A stretch of DNA of 64,000 bases from Galliscardovia ingluviei (GTDB lineage: Bacteria > Actinomycetota > Actinomycetes > Actinomycetales > Bifidobacteriaceae), in the NCBI RefSeq assembly GCF_014635685.1, contig NZ_BMDH01000001.1, positions 868,001 through 932,000 of the forward strand, written 5' to 3'. Of this stretch, positions 27,171 to 35,721 are shown piece by piece. Positions within the stretch are counted from its first letter, which is position 1, and every line of letters starts with the position of its first letter. The notes beneath the pieces were generated by a model, which worked only from the letters and a program-made list of their open reading frames with translations, did no database searches and was not told where the DNA came from. The translations under genes were made by a program, and so were the position numbers.

Positions 27171-28022
27171 ATGTCAACTCCTCGTACTGCAATAATTGAT
27201 GTTGGCGGCGGGTTTCGAGCTATTTATGGTGCTGGTGTTACCGACCGTCTATTAGAAGACCATGTAACCGTTGATTTAGCAATAGGCATTTCTGCGGGTA
27301 GCGCGAACTTGGCGTGCTATCTTTCCCAGCAAAAGGGGCGCTTATATAAGTTTTACACCGAGTATGCTTTTCGCCCTGAGTATGCAAGTACGCGCAATTA
27401 CGTAACTTCGCATAATTTTGTGGACTTAGACTACGTATACGGCACATTGTCGAATCATGATGGTGAGTACCCGTTAGATTACGCGGCTGCTGCGGCAAAC
27501 CCTATGGATTTTGAAGTTATTGCTGCTAATGCACTTACCGGCGAGCCGATGTACTTCCCTAAGTCGCGATTGCGGCAAGACGATTACGATATTTGCAAGG
27601 CTTCTAGCGCCGTTCCTGTCGCGTGCGAACCTTATGTGATTGATGATATCCCGTATTTTGATGGTGGTATTGCCGATCCAATTCCTGTAGAGCATGCGCT
27701 AGATTTGGGTTGCGAGCGCGTAGTCGTTATTCTTACTCGCCCTAAAGATACGGTTCGTGATGCGGCTAAGGATGCAGCTCCTGCACGCATTTTAGAGCGC
27801 ACTTGGCCTGTTGCTGCGCAAAAATTGCGCGAGCGCGCTGCCTTGTATAATGCTGAGGTTGCTGTTGCTAAACATTTGGAGCGCGAAGGCAGGGTGCTTA
27901 TTCTAGCTCCTGACAGTTTATTTGGGCTGTCAACCTTGCATAAAAGTTATGAGGGACTCAATCGCATGTACCGACAAGGTTATGCTGATGCTGCGCGTAT
28001 TGCTGAGTTTTTGCAGTCATAA
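27171..28022 (+). CDS. Patatin-like phospholipase
   Basis: 283 residues. The glycine-rich VGGGFRAIYGAGV oxyanion segment, the nucleophile elbow GISAGSAN, and the catalytic Asp in FDGGIADPIPV make the Ser-Asp dyad of bacterial patatins (RssA/YjjU type). These hydrolyse acyl esters of lipids inside the cell. The second half carries an EVAVAKHLEREGRVLILAPD segment typical of the YjjU-like branch. A terminator follows at 28116-28157. Confidence 0.9.
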   Translation: MSTPRTAIIDVGGGFRAIYGAGVTDRLLEDHVTVDLAIGISAGSANLACYLSQQKGRLYKFYTEYAFRPEYASTRNYVTSHNFVDLDYVYGTLSNHDGEYPLDYAAAAANPMDFEVIAANALTGEPMYFPKSRLRQDDYDICKASSAVPVACEPYVIDDIPYFDGGIADPIPVEHALDLGCERVVVILTRPKDTVRDAAKDAAPARILERTWPVAAQKLRERAALYNAEVAVAKHLEREGRVLILAPDSLFGLSTLHKSYEGLNRMYRQGYADAARIAEFLQS

Positions 28023-28115
28023 GTCACTATTGTAGTTAACTGAGCAGTTGCCAAATATAGGTACTAGTATGTACGCACAGGCTACTTGAACGATGTGCAA
28101 AAGGTATGAGAGCTT

Positions 28116-28157
28116 AGGATGAGGGCTGTTGTCTTAAAACACGGTCCTCATCCTTTT
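28116..28157 (+). terminator. Rho-independent terminator after the patatin gene
   Basis: AGGATGAGG (28116-28124) pairs with CCTCATCCT (28146-28154), followed by TTT. The rest of the 256 bases before the ABC genes is AT-rich with no other clear element. Confidence 0.75.
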
Positions 28158-28278
28158 GAATGATTTGTTATTGCCATACTGTCAATATTGCTTGCTATTG
28201 CAGTCCTTTCTCACTACCATCACCTAATCATTCCTGTGCACGATAGTATGCAACTCATTAAGTGCCTATGGTACAGGT

Positions 28279-29094
28279 ATGAGTTTTTCGCAAAGTACCA
28301 CATCACAAGCGCTACACTTACAAAGAGAACCTGCGCACGCCACTGCTACAATTGGCGCTCCATTATTGCAGGCACAGCATGTAGTTATGGATTATTATGC
28401 TGGATCGGCAATACCACAATCCCAGCCCCAGCAACAGCAGCAAGCGTCTCCATCGCCATTTGCCGACCATATAGCATTACGCGATGTGAATGTCAGTATT
28501 CAAGCAGGCGAATCAGTCGCTATTATGGGTCCTTCAGGATCTGGTAAATCAACACTACTACATTGTTTAGCTGGTATTTTGAAACCTACCTCTGGTCAAG
28601 TACTCTATCAAGGAACTGCATTATCTTCACGCTCTGATACAGAACGCACCAAACTACGCCGCAGCGATTTCGGATTTGTGTTTCAGTCTGGACAACTGCT
28701 ACCCGAACTCTCCGCACTAGCAAATGTTGCCCTGCCGCTTATGCTGAATGGACAAAGTTTCGGCGAAGCCACCGCAATTGCTGCAAAGTGGCTCAATGCT
28801 TGCGGATTAGCAGGATTATTTGACCGGCGACCAGGCGAATTAAGTGGAGGACAAAGTCAGCGAGTAGCTTTAGCACGTGCTCTCGTGATCCAGCCTTCTA
28901 TAGTATTTGCCGATGAGCCAACCGGAGCATTAGATCAGCAAACCGGACATATGGTTATGGATATGCTCACCGATGCCACACAGCAAAATCACTGTGCTCT
29001 CGTAGTAGTTACCCACGATATTCATGTTGCCCAATACTGCTCTCGTATACTCACGATGCAAGACGGGCAGATTATTGAGGAGCAGACCTTATGA
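28279..29094 (+). CDS. ABC transporter ATP-binding protein (MacB/LolD type)
   Basis: 271 residues. Walker A GPSGSGKST near 93, Q-loop FVFQSGQLLPELSA, signature LSGGQSQRVALARAL, Walker B IVFADEPTGALD and the H-loop VVTHD are all intact. The sequence between YYAG and the first beta strand carries a Gln/Pro-rich insert, longer than usual. It overlaps the next gene by four bases (ATGA). With the FtsX-like partner it probably forms an exporter or mechanotransmission system; the substrate is unknown. The ribosome site is weak, so the exact start is uncertain; an ATG at 28388 is an alternative. Confidence 0.9.
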   Translation: MSFSQSTTSQALHLQREPAHATATIGAPLLQAQHVVMDYYAGSAIPQSQPQQQQQASPSPFADHIALRDVNVSIQAGESVAIMGPSGSGKSTLLHCLAGILKPTSGQVLYQGTALSSRSDTERTKLRRSDFGFVFQSGQLLPELSALANVALPLMLNGQSFGEATAIAAKWLNACGLAGLFDRRPGELSGGQSQRVALARALVIQPSIVFADEPTGALDQQTGHMVMDMLTDATQQNHCALVVVTHDIHVAQYCSRILTMQDGQIIEEQTL

Positions 29095-30503
29095 AAACAC
29101 TGTGGCGACTTATGATGTTGCTATATGCCCCAGCACGCACTACACGCAACAACCGGCATACTGTATCTCCAACATCAATCTTAGCGGTACTTGCTTTTGC
29201 TACAACCACTGCGATGGTATTAACCGTGCTTTCAGGTCTTCATGCTTTTATGCTTCGAGCTAAGGCTGCTCATGCTTGGGATGCCCTAACTTCTGCATCA
29301 TCTACGAGTCAGGCAGATCCACTGGATTTGATGTCTGGAATTTATGTGACCCTCGCTATCTTTGCATGTTTAATTCTATTAGTACCAATTGGCACTCTTG
29401 GTGGTGCTGCAGCGCGTTTAGCCGCACATCGCAGGGATGCCCAGTTATCAGCGTTGCGTTTAGCTGGAGCTACCAGCATGCAAGTAACATGGTTAACTGC
29501 TGTTGTTGCCGCGGGTCAAGCACTTACCGGCTCAATATTCGGCATTATCGGCTATATTGCTGCCATGCCAATCATTAAACTATTGCGTTTCCAAAATCGA
29601 GAGTTTACTTGGCAAGAGTTATGGCTTGGCATTCCAACGCTACTGCTTGTTGTGCTTGTGGTTACTGTGTTGGCGCTGTGCTCCGCACTGTTGGCATTGC
29701 ACCGAGTAATTGTCTCACCACTGTCAGTGAGCAACCGCACCACCCCAAGTGCACTACGTCATTGGCGTGCATGGCTAATGGTGATACTTATTGCACTCAG
29801 CATTGGATTATTCCGCTCTCCTTGGGCAAGCAGCGCGCTTGGCATTGCCTTCATCATGATTATGATTACTGCATGTTTTGCCGTGTTAAACACTGTAGGA
29901 CCATGGGTTATACATGTGAGCGCTCGCCGAATGATGCGTCACCCTTCAAGTGCCGCTCATTTGATCGCACTAGGACGTGTTCTCGATGATCCCAAACGCG
30001 CTTGGCGCAATATTGCAGGCGTCGCACTAGCAGTTTTTGTGTGCGGTATTACTGCATTATGTGCATTTTTCGCCTCAGATTCTGGCAACGATATTACCCA
30101 GCAAATCTTCTTACACGATATAGGACTTGGCGGCAATCTCACACTTGCGTTTGCTACTATTCTTGCTGCTGTTTCCTGCGCTATTGCACAAGTGTCCGCA
30201 GTATTTGATGCTCAACGAGAGTACCGTACTTTAGTACTATCGGGCACTGATATGCGCACACTTGATCGAGCTCGATTGCTTGAAGTATGGCTTCCACTAC
30301 GTGCCGTAGTGCTGGTGAGTATAGGCTGCGTCTGCGTACTACTTTTCCCATTAGTTGGCGCAGTAGTGTTTATGCAACCAATAACGCTGATTGCCTTTGC
30401 TTTTGGCATTGTACTGAGTATGAGCCTCGTACTTCTTGCTGTTACTGCCTCTCATCTTGTGGCACATCGTGTTGTGCGCCTTGACCGTAGAGAAGATGAC
30501 TAG
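29091..30503 (+). CDS. FtsX-like ABC transporter permease
   Basis: 470 residues with about eight hydrophobic segments, starting with one near residue 30-50, then blocks at 80-105, 135-160, 180-205, 230-270 and more near the C-terminus. The QLSALRLAGATSMQV segment is the coupling-helix motif typical of FtsX/MacB-type permeases, and a second copy-like region (EYRTLVLSGTDMRTLDRARLLE) occurs in the second half, so the two halves are homologous. It works with the ATPase encoded just upstream, whose stop overlaps this start. A cluster of hydrophilic residues between the halves may be extracytoplasmic. Confidence 0.88.
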   Translation: MKTLWRLMMLLYAPARTTRNNRHTVSPTSILAVLAFATTTAMVLTVLSGLHAFMLRAKAAHAWDALTSASSTSQADPLDLMSGIYVTLAIFACLILLVPIGTLGGAAARLAAHRRDAQLSALRLAGATSMQVTWLTAVVAAGQALTGSIFGIIGYIAAMPIIKLLRFQNREFTWQELWLGIPTLLLVVLVVTVLALCSALLALHRVIVSPLSVSNRTTPSALRHWRAWLMVILIALSIGLFRSPWASSALGIAFIMIMITACFAVLNTVGPWVIHVSARRMMRHPSSAAHLIALGRVLDDPKRAWRNIAGVALAVFVCGITALCAFFASDSGNDITQQIFLHDIGLGGNLTLAFATILAAVSCAIAQVSAVFDAQREYRTLVLSGTDMRTLDRARLLEVWLPLRAVVLVSIGCVCVLLFPLVGAVVFMQPITLIAFAFGIVLSMSLVLLAVTASHLVAHRVVRLDRREDD

Positions 30504-30532
30504 TATAGCGACAATCGTGGCGTTATACTAGT
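30499..30532 (+). terminator. Hairpin overlapping the permease stop
   Basis: ACTAGTATA (30499-30507) pairs with TATACTAGT (30524-30532) and spans the stop codon. No T-run follows, so it may not terminate efficiently. Confidence 0.35.
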
Positions 30533-30565
30533 GAGGTATGTCTGGACGGCAATAAGTGAGGGGCT

Positions 30566-31213
30566 ATGCAAATCTCTAATGCAATATGCGCATATAATCA
30601 GCAATCTCAAACACCACTGGTGGTGCTACTACACGGGTGGGGCGCTGATGAACGAGATTTACCAGGACTACTGGATATGATAGCCCCCAATACGCAATAT
30701 GTTTCTTTACAAGCGCCGTTTAGCTACGGTTTTGGATTTACATGGTTTGACCAGTGGGATCATGAAGGCGTACCTACCGGCGTAAGTTTGCAAGTACAAG
30801 CAGCGGGAGCATGTGAAGCTATTTACACTTGGCTTGATGAGCATATCGACAGTAATCGCCCAATCATCCCACTTGGATTTTCACAAGGCGGATTGCTGGC
30901 AACACACTTGTTGCGCATGCGTCCTGAGCGTTGCATGGCTGCGGTCAGCTGCTCAGGATGGATTGTTGATGCTGCACTCCCCCATGATGCACAACTTGCT
31001 GCATTGCATCTTCCGGTTTTTTATGGGCACGGTGCTGATGATACTATTTTCCCTCAGGATGTGGTGGACTACACCAGCACATTCTGGCAAGCACATGCTG
31101 ATCTAGAAGAGCATGTTTATGCTGGTATGGCACATAGTATCAATATGAAAGAAACACGCGATATTGCTGCCTTTTTAGAACGTATTGGCGCTATTCGACC
31201 ACGGTTTTTCTAA
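30566..31213 (+). CDS. Alpha/beta-hydrolase (phospholipase/carboxylesterase family)
   Basis: 215 residues, GAGGGG ribosome site. LLHGWGADERDL, the nucleophile elbow LGFSQGG, the acid HGADDTIFP and the His in MAHSIN make a complete Ser-Asp-His triad of the small carboxylesterase/phospholipase family (PF02230-like). It is cytoplasmic and the substrate is unknown. It follows the ABC pair on the same strand with a 62-base gap. Confidence 0.9.
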   Translation: MQISNAICAYNQQSQTPLVVLLHGWGADERDLPGLLDMIAPNTQYVSLQAPFSYGFGFTWFDQWDHEGVPTGVSLQVQAAGACEAIYTWLDEHIDSNRPIIPLGFSQGGLLATHLLRMRPERCMAAVSCSGWIVDAALPHDAQLAALHLPVFYGHGADDTIFPQDVVDYTSTFWQAHADLEEHVYAGMAHSINMKETRDIAAFLERIGAIRPRFF

Positions 31214-31288
31214 AACAATACATGCAATGAACGGCGATTTAATTTAATATGCCAATAACGGCACTCTTTGAAGAGGAAAGTGATCAAT

Positions 31289-31804
31289 TTGCACACTGAA
31301 ATTAGACCGTGTACTGATGCAGATGTTGATGTTATCAGCGTTGTTGCAGCCTATTGTTTCGAAGATACCTTCCGCACATCGTGTACACGCGAAGATATGA
31401 TTGCGTTTTTGCGCCAAGCGTATAATCATGACGTTCTTACACAAGAATTTGCCAATACCAACTCCCATTTTTTCATCCTGTACGTCGAGCACAGCATTGC
31501 TGGATATTTGAAAGTCAATTTCAAGGACGCCCAAAGCGAGCATATGGGACCGAATATGATGGAAATTGAGCGGCTATATATTCTGCCACAGTACAAACGT
31601 ATGGGGCTTGGCAGCACGCTTATGCAGTTTGCTCTTGATTATGCTCATCAGCATGAGGTAGCAGGCGTTTGGTTAGGTGTATGGGAGCATAATGAACCAG
31701 CTAAAGCCTTCTATACTAAGCATGGCTTCCGCTTCGTTGGTAGTCATACGTTTACCGTAGGCAGTGACGATCAGACAGATCTGTTAATGCGTCAGGACTG
31801 GTAA
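31289..31804 (+). CDS. GNAT-family N-acetyltransferase
   Basis: 171 residues if the TTG at 31289 is used, which lies after GAGGAAA; the frame opens from a TTG at 31268 and the exact start is unsure. IRPCTDADVDVISV opens the fold. LERLYILPQYKRMGLGSTLMQFALDYA-like sequence (IERLYILPQYKRMGLGS) carries the acetyl-CoA loop, and VWLGVWEHNEPAKAFYTKHGFRFVG closes it. The substrate is not predictable. It is followed by a strong terminator facing rplT. Confidence 0.85.
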   Translation: MHTEIRPCTDADVDVISVVAAYCFEDTFRTSCTREDMIAFLRQAYNHDVLTQEFANTNSHFFILYVEHSIAGYLKVNFKDAQSEHMGPNMMEIERLYILPQYKRMGLGSTLMQFALDYAHQHEVAGVWLGVWEHNEPAKAFYTKHGFRFVGSHTFTVGSDDQTDLLMRQDW

Positions 31805-31828
31805 TGTAACGCTAAACTTTGAGTTACA

Positions 31829-31864
31829 AAAAGGCTCGCACAGCACAAACTGTACGAGCCTTTT
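31829..31864. terminator. Bidirectional terminator between the GNAT gene and rplT
   Basis: AAAAGGCTCGCACAG (31829-31843) and CTGTACGAGCCTTTT (31850-31864) pair over 14 of 15 positions around a six-base loop. The A-run and T-run make it work in both directions. Confidence 0.92.
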
Positions 31865-31881
31865 ATCTAAGTTATATTCTC

Positions 31882-32265
31882 TTAGGCTTCTACTGGAGCG
31901 TTGACATCAGCTGGCAAAGCTGCCTTTGCTGCTTCAACAATGGTCTTGAAGGTATCTGGATCAGATACTGCAAGATCAGCCAGTGCGCGGCGATCAAGTT
32001 CGATATCTGCCAAGCGCAAGCCCTGAATGAAGCGATTGTAGGTCATGCCCTCTGCACGAACTGCAGCGTTAATACGCTGAATCCACAACTTGCGGAAGTC
32101 GCCCTTGCGAGCCTTACGATCGCGGAAGTTGTAGTTAAATGAGTGCAGGAGCTGTTCCTTAGCCTTGCGATACAGGCGGGAACGCTGACCGCGATAACCG
32201 GAAGCTCTCTCTAATACTACGCGACGCTTCTTATGAGCATTCACTGCGCGCTTTACTCGTGCCAT
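31882..32265 (-). CDS. rplT: Ribosomal protein L20
   Basis: 127 residues. [15 protein letters not shown], the long basic helix ([44 protein letters not shown] in pieces) and the C-terminal globular domain with [13 protein letters not shown] are all standard. L20 is an early-assembly 50S protein and, in several bacteria, represses its own operon by binding the infC leader or internal sites. It is the last gene of infC-rpmI-rplT, with a GAAAGAGG ribosome site. Confidence 0.98.
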   Translation of the reverse strand: MARVKRAVNAHKKRRVVLERASGYRGQRSRLYRKAKEQLLHSFNYNFRDRKARKGDFRKLWIQRINAAVRAEGMTYNRFIQGLRLADIELDRRALADLAVSDPDTFKTIVEAAKAALPADVNAPVEA

Positions 32266-32298
32266 GTTTCCTCTTTCCTACCGTCTGGTACGCGCCAC

Positions 32299-32493
32299 TT
32301 AGGCGTGAATCATCTTCTTCAGGTTCTTGCTCTGTGCTGGTGCCAATACTGCATCGGCCTTCAAAGCACGACGCTTACGAGCGGACTTGTGCTCGAGGTT
32401 ATGGCGCATAGCGCTACCAGCCTGCATGAGCTTACCCTTACCGGTCACGCGAACGCGCTTGGACGCGGCGGAGTTAGTTTTCATCTTCGGCAT
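32299..32493 (-). CDS. rpmI: Ribosomal protein L35
   Basis: 64 residues. [22 protein letters not shown] is the classic start; RAL and HNLEHKS follow, with a short basic C-terminus. The AAGGAGG ribosome site precedes ATG. It is the middle gene of infC-rpmI-rplT. Confidence 0.97.
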   Translation of the reverse strand: MPKMKTNSAASKRVRVTGKGKLMQAGSAMRHNLEHKSARKRRALKADAVLAPAQSKNLKKMIHA

Positions 32494-32567
32494 TGCTGCC
32501 CTCCTTGTTCATATGGTTGAACTTGTGGACTCCCGCTATGGGACTATTGACCTTAGCGTTTCAGGAA

Positions 32568-33230
32568 TTATTCCTGCTCACTCTCAACTTCTGGAGCAGA
32601 TGCAGGCGCTTGTTCAGCAACCTTACCCTGCTTTGCAGCGAGACGAGCAGCTTGACGTGCCTGTCGTTCAGCACGTGCTGTTGCTCCTCGGCGACGCTGT
32701 TCAGACTGAGTATGCACCTTCTTACCCTTTGGAGCTAACACCATAATGATGTTGCGCCCATCTTGGCGAGGCTTAGACTCTACAGTGCCGAGTTCGGTAA
32801 CTTCATCAGCGAGGCGATTAAGCAATTCAACGCCACCAATTGGGCGTGACTGCTCACGACCACGAAGCATAATTGTGACCTTTACCTTATCGCCACCTGA
32901 GAGGAATCGCTCCACATGCCCCTTCTTGACTTCAAAATCATGATCGTCAATCTTAAGGCGGAAACGAATTTCCTTAATCTCCGCAGTGCTTTGGTTACGA
33001 CGAGCTTCACGTGCCTTAATCTTCTCGTTGTACTTATACTTACCGTAATCGATAAGCTTAGCAACCGGTGGCTTTGCATTAGGTGCCACTTCAACTAAGT
33101 CAAGATTAGCTTCTCGTGCGAGGTTCAAAGCGACTGAGGTTGCGATAACTCCTACCTGCTCGCCCTGAGGGCCAATCAGGCGTACCTGAGATACGCGGAT
33201 CTCGTCGTTAATGCGTGGTTCAGCGCTAAT
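32568..33230 (-). CDS. infC: Translation initiation factor IF-3 (AUU start)
   Basis: 220 residues if it begins at ATT 33230. The frame continues 34 codons upstream of the first canonical start (TTG 33128): [20 protein letters not shown], then [19 protein letters not shown], which is the normal IF-3 N-terminus. Only non-canonical codons are available there; ATT has GGAG five bases upstream. AUU starts are known for infC and let IF-3 repress its own translation by rejecting abnormal initiation codons. The middle linker ([17 protein letters not shown]) and C-terminal domain ([31 protein letters not shown]) are intact. A 40-residue charged extension of the C-terminus is present, rich in Arg, Ala and Glu. 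Confidence 0.95.
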   Translation of the reverse strand: MSAEPRINDEIRVSQVRLIGPQGEQVGVIATSVALNLAREANLDLVEVAPNAKPPVAKLIDYGKYKYNEKIKAREARRNQSTAEIKEIRFRLKIDDHDFEVKKGHVERFLSGGDKVKVTIMLRGREQSRPIGGVELLNRLADEVTELGTVESKPRQDGRNIIMVLAPKGKKVHTQSEQRRRGATARAERQARQAARLAAKQGKVAEQAPASAPEVESEQE

Positions 33231-33390
33231 GATAACTCCATTCCCTATACGGCTTAAGGTCGGAGTGTCCGTAGCTTAAGCATGCCAAATTAAAACATGC
33301 ACAGCATGAGGCGTTTGCCTCTTACCCGAAACCACACAAGGCTTCCAGGTGGGATACTCCACTTTCTTGATTTCTCAAGCCTTGGCTACT
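33231..33390 (-). promoter_or_regulatory. Structured leader of the infC-rpmI-rplT operon, attenuator-like
   Basis: Read 5'-3' on the minus strand: an 8-bp helix CAAGGCTT/AAGCCTTG (33384-33377 with 33344-33337) enclosing GTGG/CCAC, with a competing hairpin CTTGA/TCAAG (33379-33375 with 33370-33366); a hairpin GAGGC-AAAC-GCCTC (33321-33308); a short hairpin CATGC-TGT-GCATG (33308-33296) followed by TTTTAATTT; and a 7-bp helix GCTTAAG/CTTAAGC (33281-33275 with 33258-33252) enclosing CGGA/TCCG. The GGAG site and AUU start follow. A second CATGC lies after the T-run and could pair with GCATG instead. Overall it looks like a regulatory leader with alternative pairings. Confidence 0.65.
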
Positions 33391-33520
33391 ATACCATATG
33401 CCTTGACATTACTCTGATATGTATGTTGCCTGTGTCGCAACGCTGTAATACTCCGCAGTAGCGCTGTTACTTGAATCAGCATAGCGGTGTGACACATGAT
33501 ATACACTCTATACAACACAA

Positions 33521-33542
33521 AAGGGAGACCGTGGTCTCCCTT
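33521..33542 (-). terminator. Terminator after the PNPOx-like gene
   Basis: AAGGGAGACC (33521-33530) pairs with GGTCTCCCTT (33533-33542). On the minus strand TTTTGTGTTG follows. Confidence 0.85.
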
Positions 33543-33585
33543 AATCAAAACTTGCTAAGACTTAACTAGCCTTTAACAATAACTC

Positions 33586-33990
33586 TTAGTCCTTAACAAT
33601 AGTCTTTCCAGCATTTGCGCCAGAAGTCAAATCCTGAATTTCAGTAATCTCAAGCACTGGAATTGCAGCAGGAATCTTGGTGCCCTTTTCCTTAGCTACT
33701 TCAACCTGAGCATTGTACAAATCGTCATCAGTATGAATAGTTACATTTCCGCGGAAACGATAACCCTTCTTTTCTGCCAAGTTTGCTACTGCAACAACAA
33801 GCTTGCCATTAGCCTTGACATTGCTAAATGCCTGTCCAGCAGTACGCTCGTGGTATGCCAAATGATTGTCATCAAGCACAAACATAGACATCTTTGGACC
33901 GAGATCAAGCACACCGTTTTCATCTTCGGTAGCAATCCAGCACAAGTTATTTGCAATAAATTCCTTCATATCTGCAGTCAATGTTGCCAT
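33586..33990 (-). CDS. Pyridoxamine 5'-phosphate oxidase-like FMN-binding protein
   Basis: 134 residues. FIANNLCWIATEDENGVLDLGPKMSMFVLDD and the later GKLVVAVANLAEKKGYRFRGNVTI segments match the split-barrel flavin-binding fold. The family reduces or oxidises flavin- and other cofactor-linked substrates; many members are uncharacterised. The C-terminal VLEITEIQDLTSG strand is typical. The well-conserved GAAAG ribosome site and its own terminator suggest a single-gene unit. Confidence 0.82.
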   Translation of the reverse strand: MATLTADMKEFIANNLCWIATEDENGVLDLGPKMSMFVLDDNHLAYHERTAGQAFSNVKANGKLVVAVANLAEKKGYRFRGNVTIHTDDDLYNAQVEVAKEKGTKIPAAIPVLEITEIQDLTSGANAGKTIVKD

Positions 33991-34187
33991 ACTCGTTCCT
34001 TTCTACTTAAAGTTACACACTTATCTATAAGGATACCGCAATTTTTCCCTATCACAACTCTTTTTGTAATGCACCACATGAGTTTCACTCTAGGCAAATT
34101 ACTCTGTAACCGTATACTGAGCGAGCATACCTTGTCATATCCAATGCTAGTATGTGTACGTTGTATCACTACGTTCCGGGAACACTC

Positions 34188-34787
34188 ATGAATAAGCAAC
34201 CTCAGGTTACAGAACGCACCAAAGCCGTTCTTTGCAAAGCATTCTGGTCACTCTATGCCACGCAAACACTTGACGCTATTTCTGTGCGACTAATAACCGA
34301 TATCGCAGGATACAATAGAGGTACGTTCTATCTGTATTACCGTGACGTGCATGATATGCTTCAACAGATTGAAGAGAGCTTACTCAATAAACTCGATACG
34401 CTTGTAGCATCACTGACACAGCATCACGAGCACTACAATATGACGGCTGCTTTAGAAGAAGTACTGCAATTTATGTATGCACAACGCAGCTATATTACCG
34501 TATTACTCGGCACACATGCAGAGCAGTTTGCTGCAACTCGCTGCTCACATGCACTTTGGAAAATCATTAGCACACATCAATTATCACAACCAAGTAACAA
34601 TCAAACTACACCCCAAGAACAGCAATATATGCAAGCATTTGTTACTCAAGGATTGCTTGCTGTTATTGTGCAATGGCTTGATAGCAGCGACCAAAACAGC
34701 ACACAGACAGAGCCTACTAATACTCTTACTGCTGCACAACTTGCGCATATGATGGTAGAAACACTTATTCCTTCGCGTTTACTGTAG
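34188..34787 (+). CDS. TetR-family transcriptional regulator
   Basis: 199 residues from ATG 34188, with a GGGAA seven bases upstream; the frame opens at 34152. The N-terminal helix-turn-helix (ISVRLITDIAGYNRGTFYLYYRDVHDML) is the TetR DNA-binding motif. The C-terminal domain is a helical ligand-binding core without recognisable subtype. The gene diverges from the PNPOx-like gene 197 bases away and could control that gene or itself; no clear palindromic operator was seen. Confidence 0.85.
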   Translation: MNKQPQVTERTKAVLCKAFWSLYATQTLDAISVRLITDIAGYNRGTFYLYYRDVHDMLQQIEESLLNKLDTLVASLTQHHEHYNMTAALEEVLQFMYAQRSYITVLLGTHAEQFAATRCSHALWKIISTHQLSQPSNNQTTPQEQQYMQAFVTQGLLAVIVQWLDSSDQNSTQTEPTNTLTAAQLAHMMVETLIPSRLL

Positions 34788-34844
34788 TTACCCGCTATCA
34801 CGCTGCATGAGCAAATGCATACCCATGCGGGTAGACTTCACCAT

Positions 34845-35651
34845 ATGACTACCACAGCACTACCAGATACACCGCAACATTACGATGCCGTTATTATTGG
34901 AGCAGGAAGCATAGCCGCCGAAGATGAACTTTGTTTACGCGCTCTGGTCAAAGCAAACCCTCACATGCTTATTATTGCTGCAGATGGCGGTGCAGATACG
35001 GTAGCAGCATGGGGTCTGAACCCGAATTATATTATTGGAGACTTTGATTCGGTAAGCAAAAAGCCTCACGATCATCGTAATACTATTGCCCTACCTGTGC
35101 ATAAAGATGAAACCGATATGCATGAGGCACTAACTCTTGCTTGGCAACATGGTGCTCGACGTATAGCTTTATTTGGTGCCCTGGGCGGTAGAATAGACCA
35201 TACTCTAGCAAATATTCAACTGCTTAGTTATGTAGCAGCTGCTGGCGGTAACGGCACTCTGCTGCACAATGGCCAAGCAATTACTGTAATTACTCAAGGC
35301 TCGCTACGCTTCCCTACTTGGCTTGGAACAGCAGGTCATATGGTATCGGTGTTAGCACACAGTGATACTGCCACAAACGTTACTATTGACAGCCTCTTGT
35401 ATGAAGCTCAACTCGATCTCATCAACACTCATGCCCAAGGGGTCAGTAATGAGTTTGTGCATGGAAAAGCAGCACATATCAGCGTAGAACAAGGACTGAT
35501 AACTGTTACTTGGCATATCGGCAAGCCGGTTGAAAAGTCCCCTGCTGAGCTAGCCGCATTACTGACGCCGCAATGGTCTACATCACGCCCATATCAAGTT
35601 GAAGCATTTGGCACACTTAATACACAAACTTCTTCATATTACAGTGCATAA
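34845..35651 (+). CDS. Thiamine pyrophosphokinase
   Basis: 268 residues from ATG 34845; the frame opens at 34815. AADGGADTVAAWGLNPNYIIGDFDS contains the DGGA and GDFDS motifs. KDETDMHEAL and GALGGRIDHTLANIQLL complete the ATP/thiamine site. It transfers a pyrophosphate from ATP to thiamine to make TPP, the cofactor of the phosphoketolase pathway on which bifidobacteria depend. No thiamine riboswitch is seen upstream. The C-terminal thiamine-binding barrel is present, ending with VTWHIGKPV. Confidence 0.93.
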   Translation: MTTTALPDTPQHYDAVIIGAGSIAAEDELCLRALVKANPHMLIIAADGGADTVAAWGLNPNYIIGDFDSVSKKPHDHRNTIALPVHKDETDMHEALTLAWQHGARRIALFGALGGRIDHTLANIQLLSYVAAAGGNGTLLHNGQAITVITQGSLRFPTWLGTAGHMVSVLAHSDTATNVTIDSLLYEAQLDLINTHAQGVSNEFVHGKAAHISVEQGLITVTWHIGKPVEKSPAELAALLTPQWSTSRPYQVEAFGTLNTQTSSYYSA

Positions 35652-35721
35652 CAGTGTTGTAATGCATATGGCGAAGTACTACTGCACCCTAATCACCATA
35701 TGCATGCACCAGTTACACACA

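Noticed and set aside
34788-34845. TPP riboswitch before thiamine pyrophosphokinase
   Set aside because: The gap is under 60 bases and shows none of the conserved THI-box sequences.
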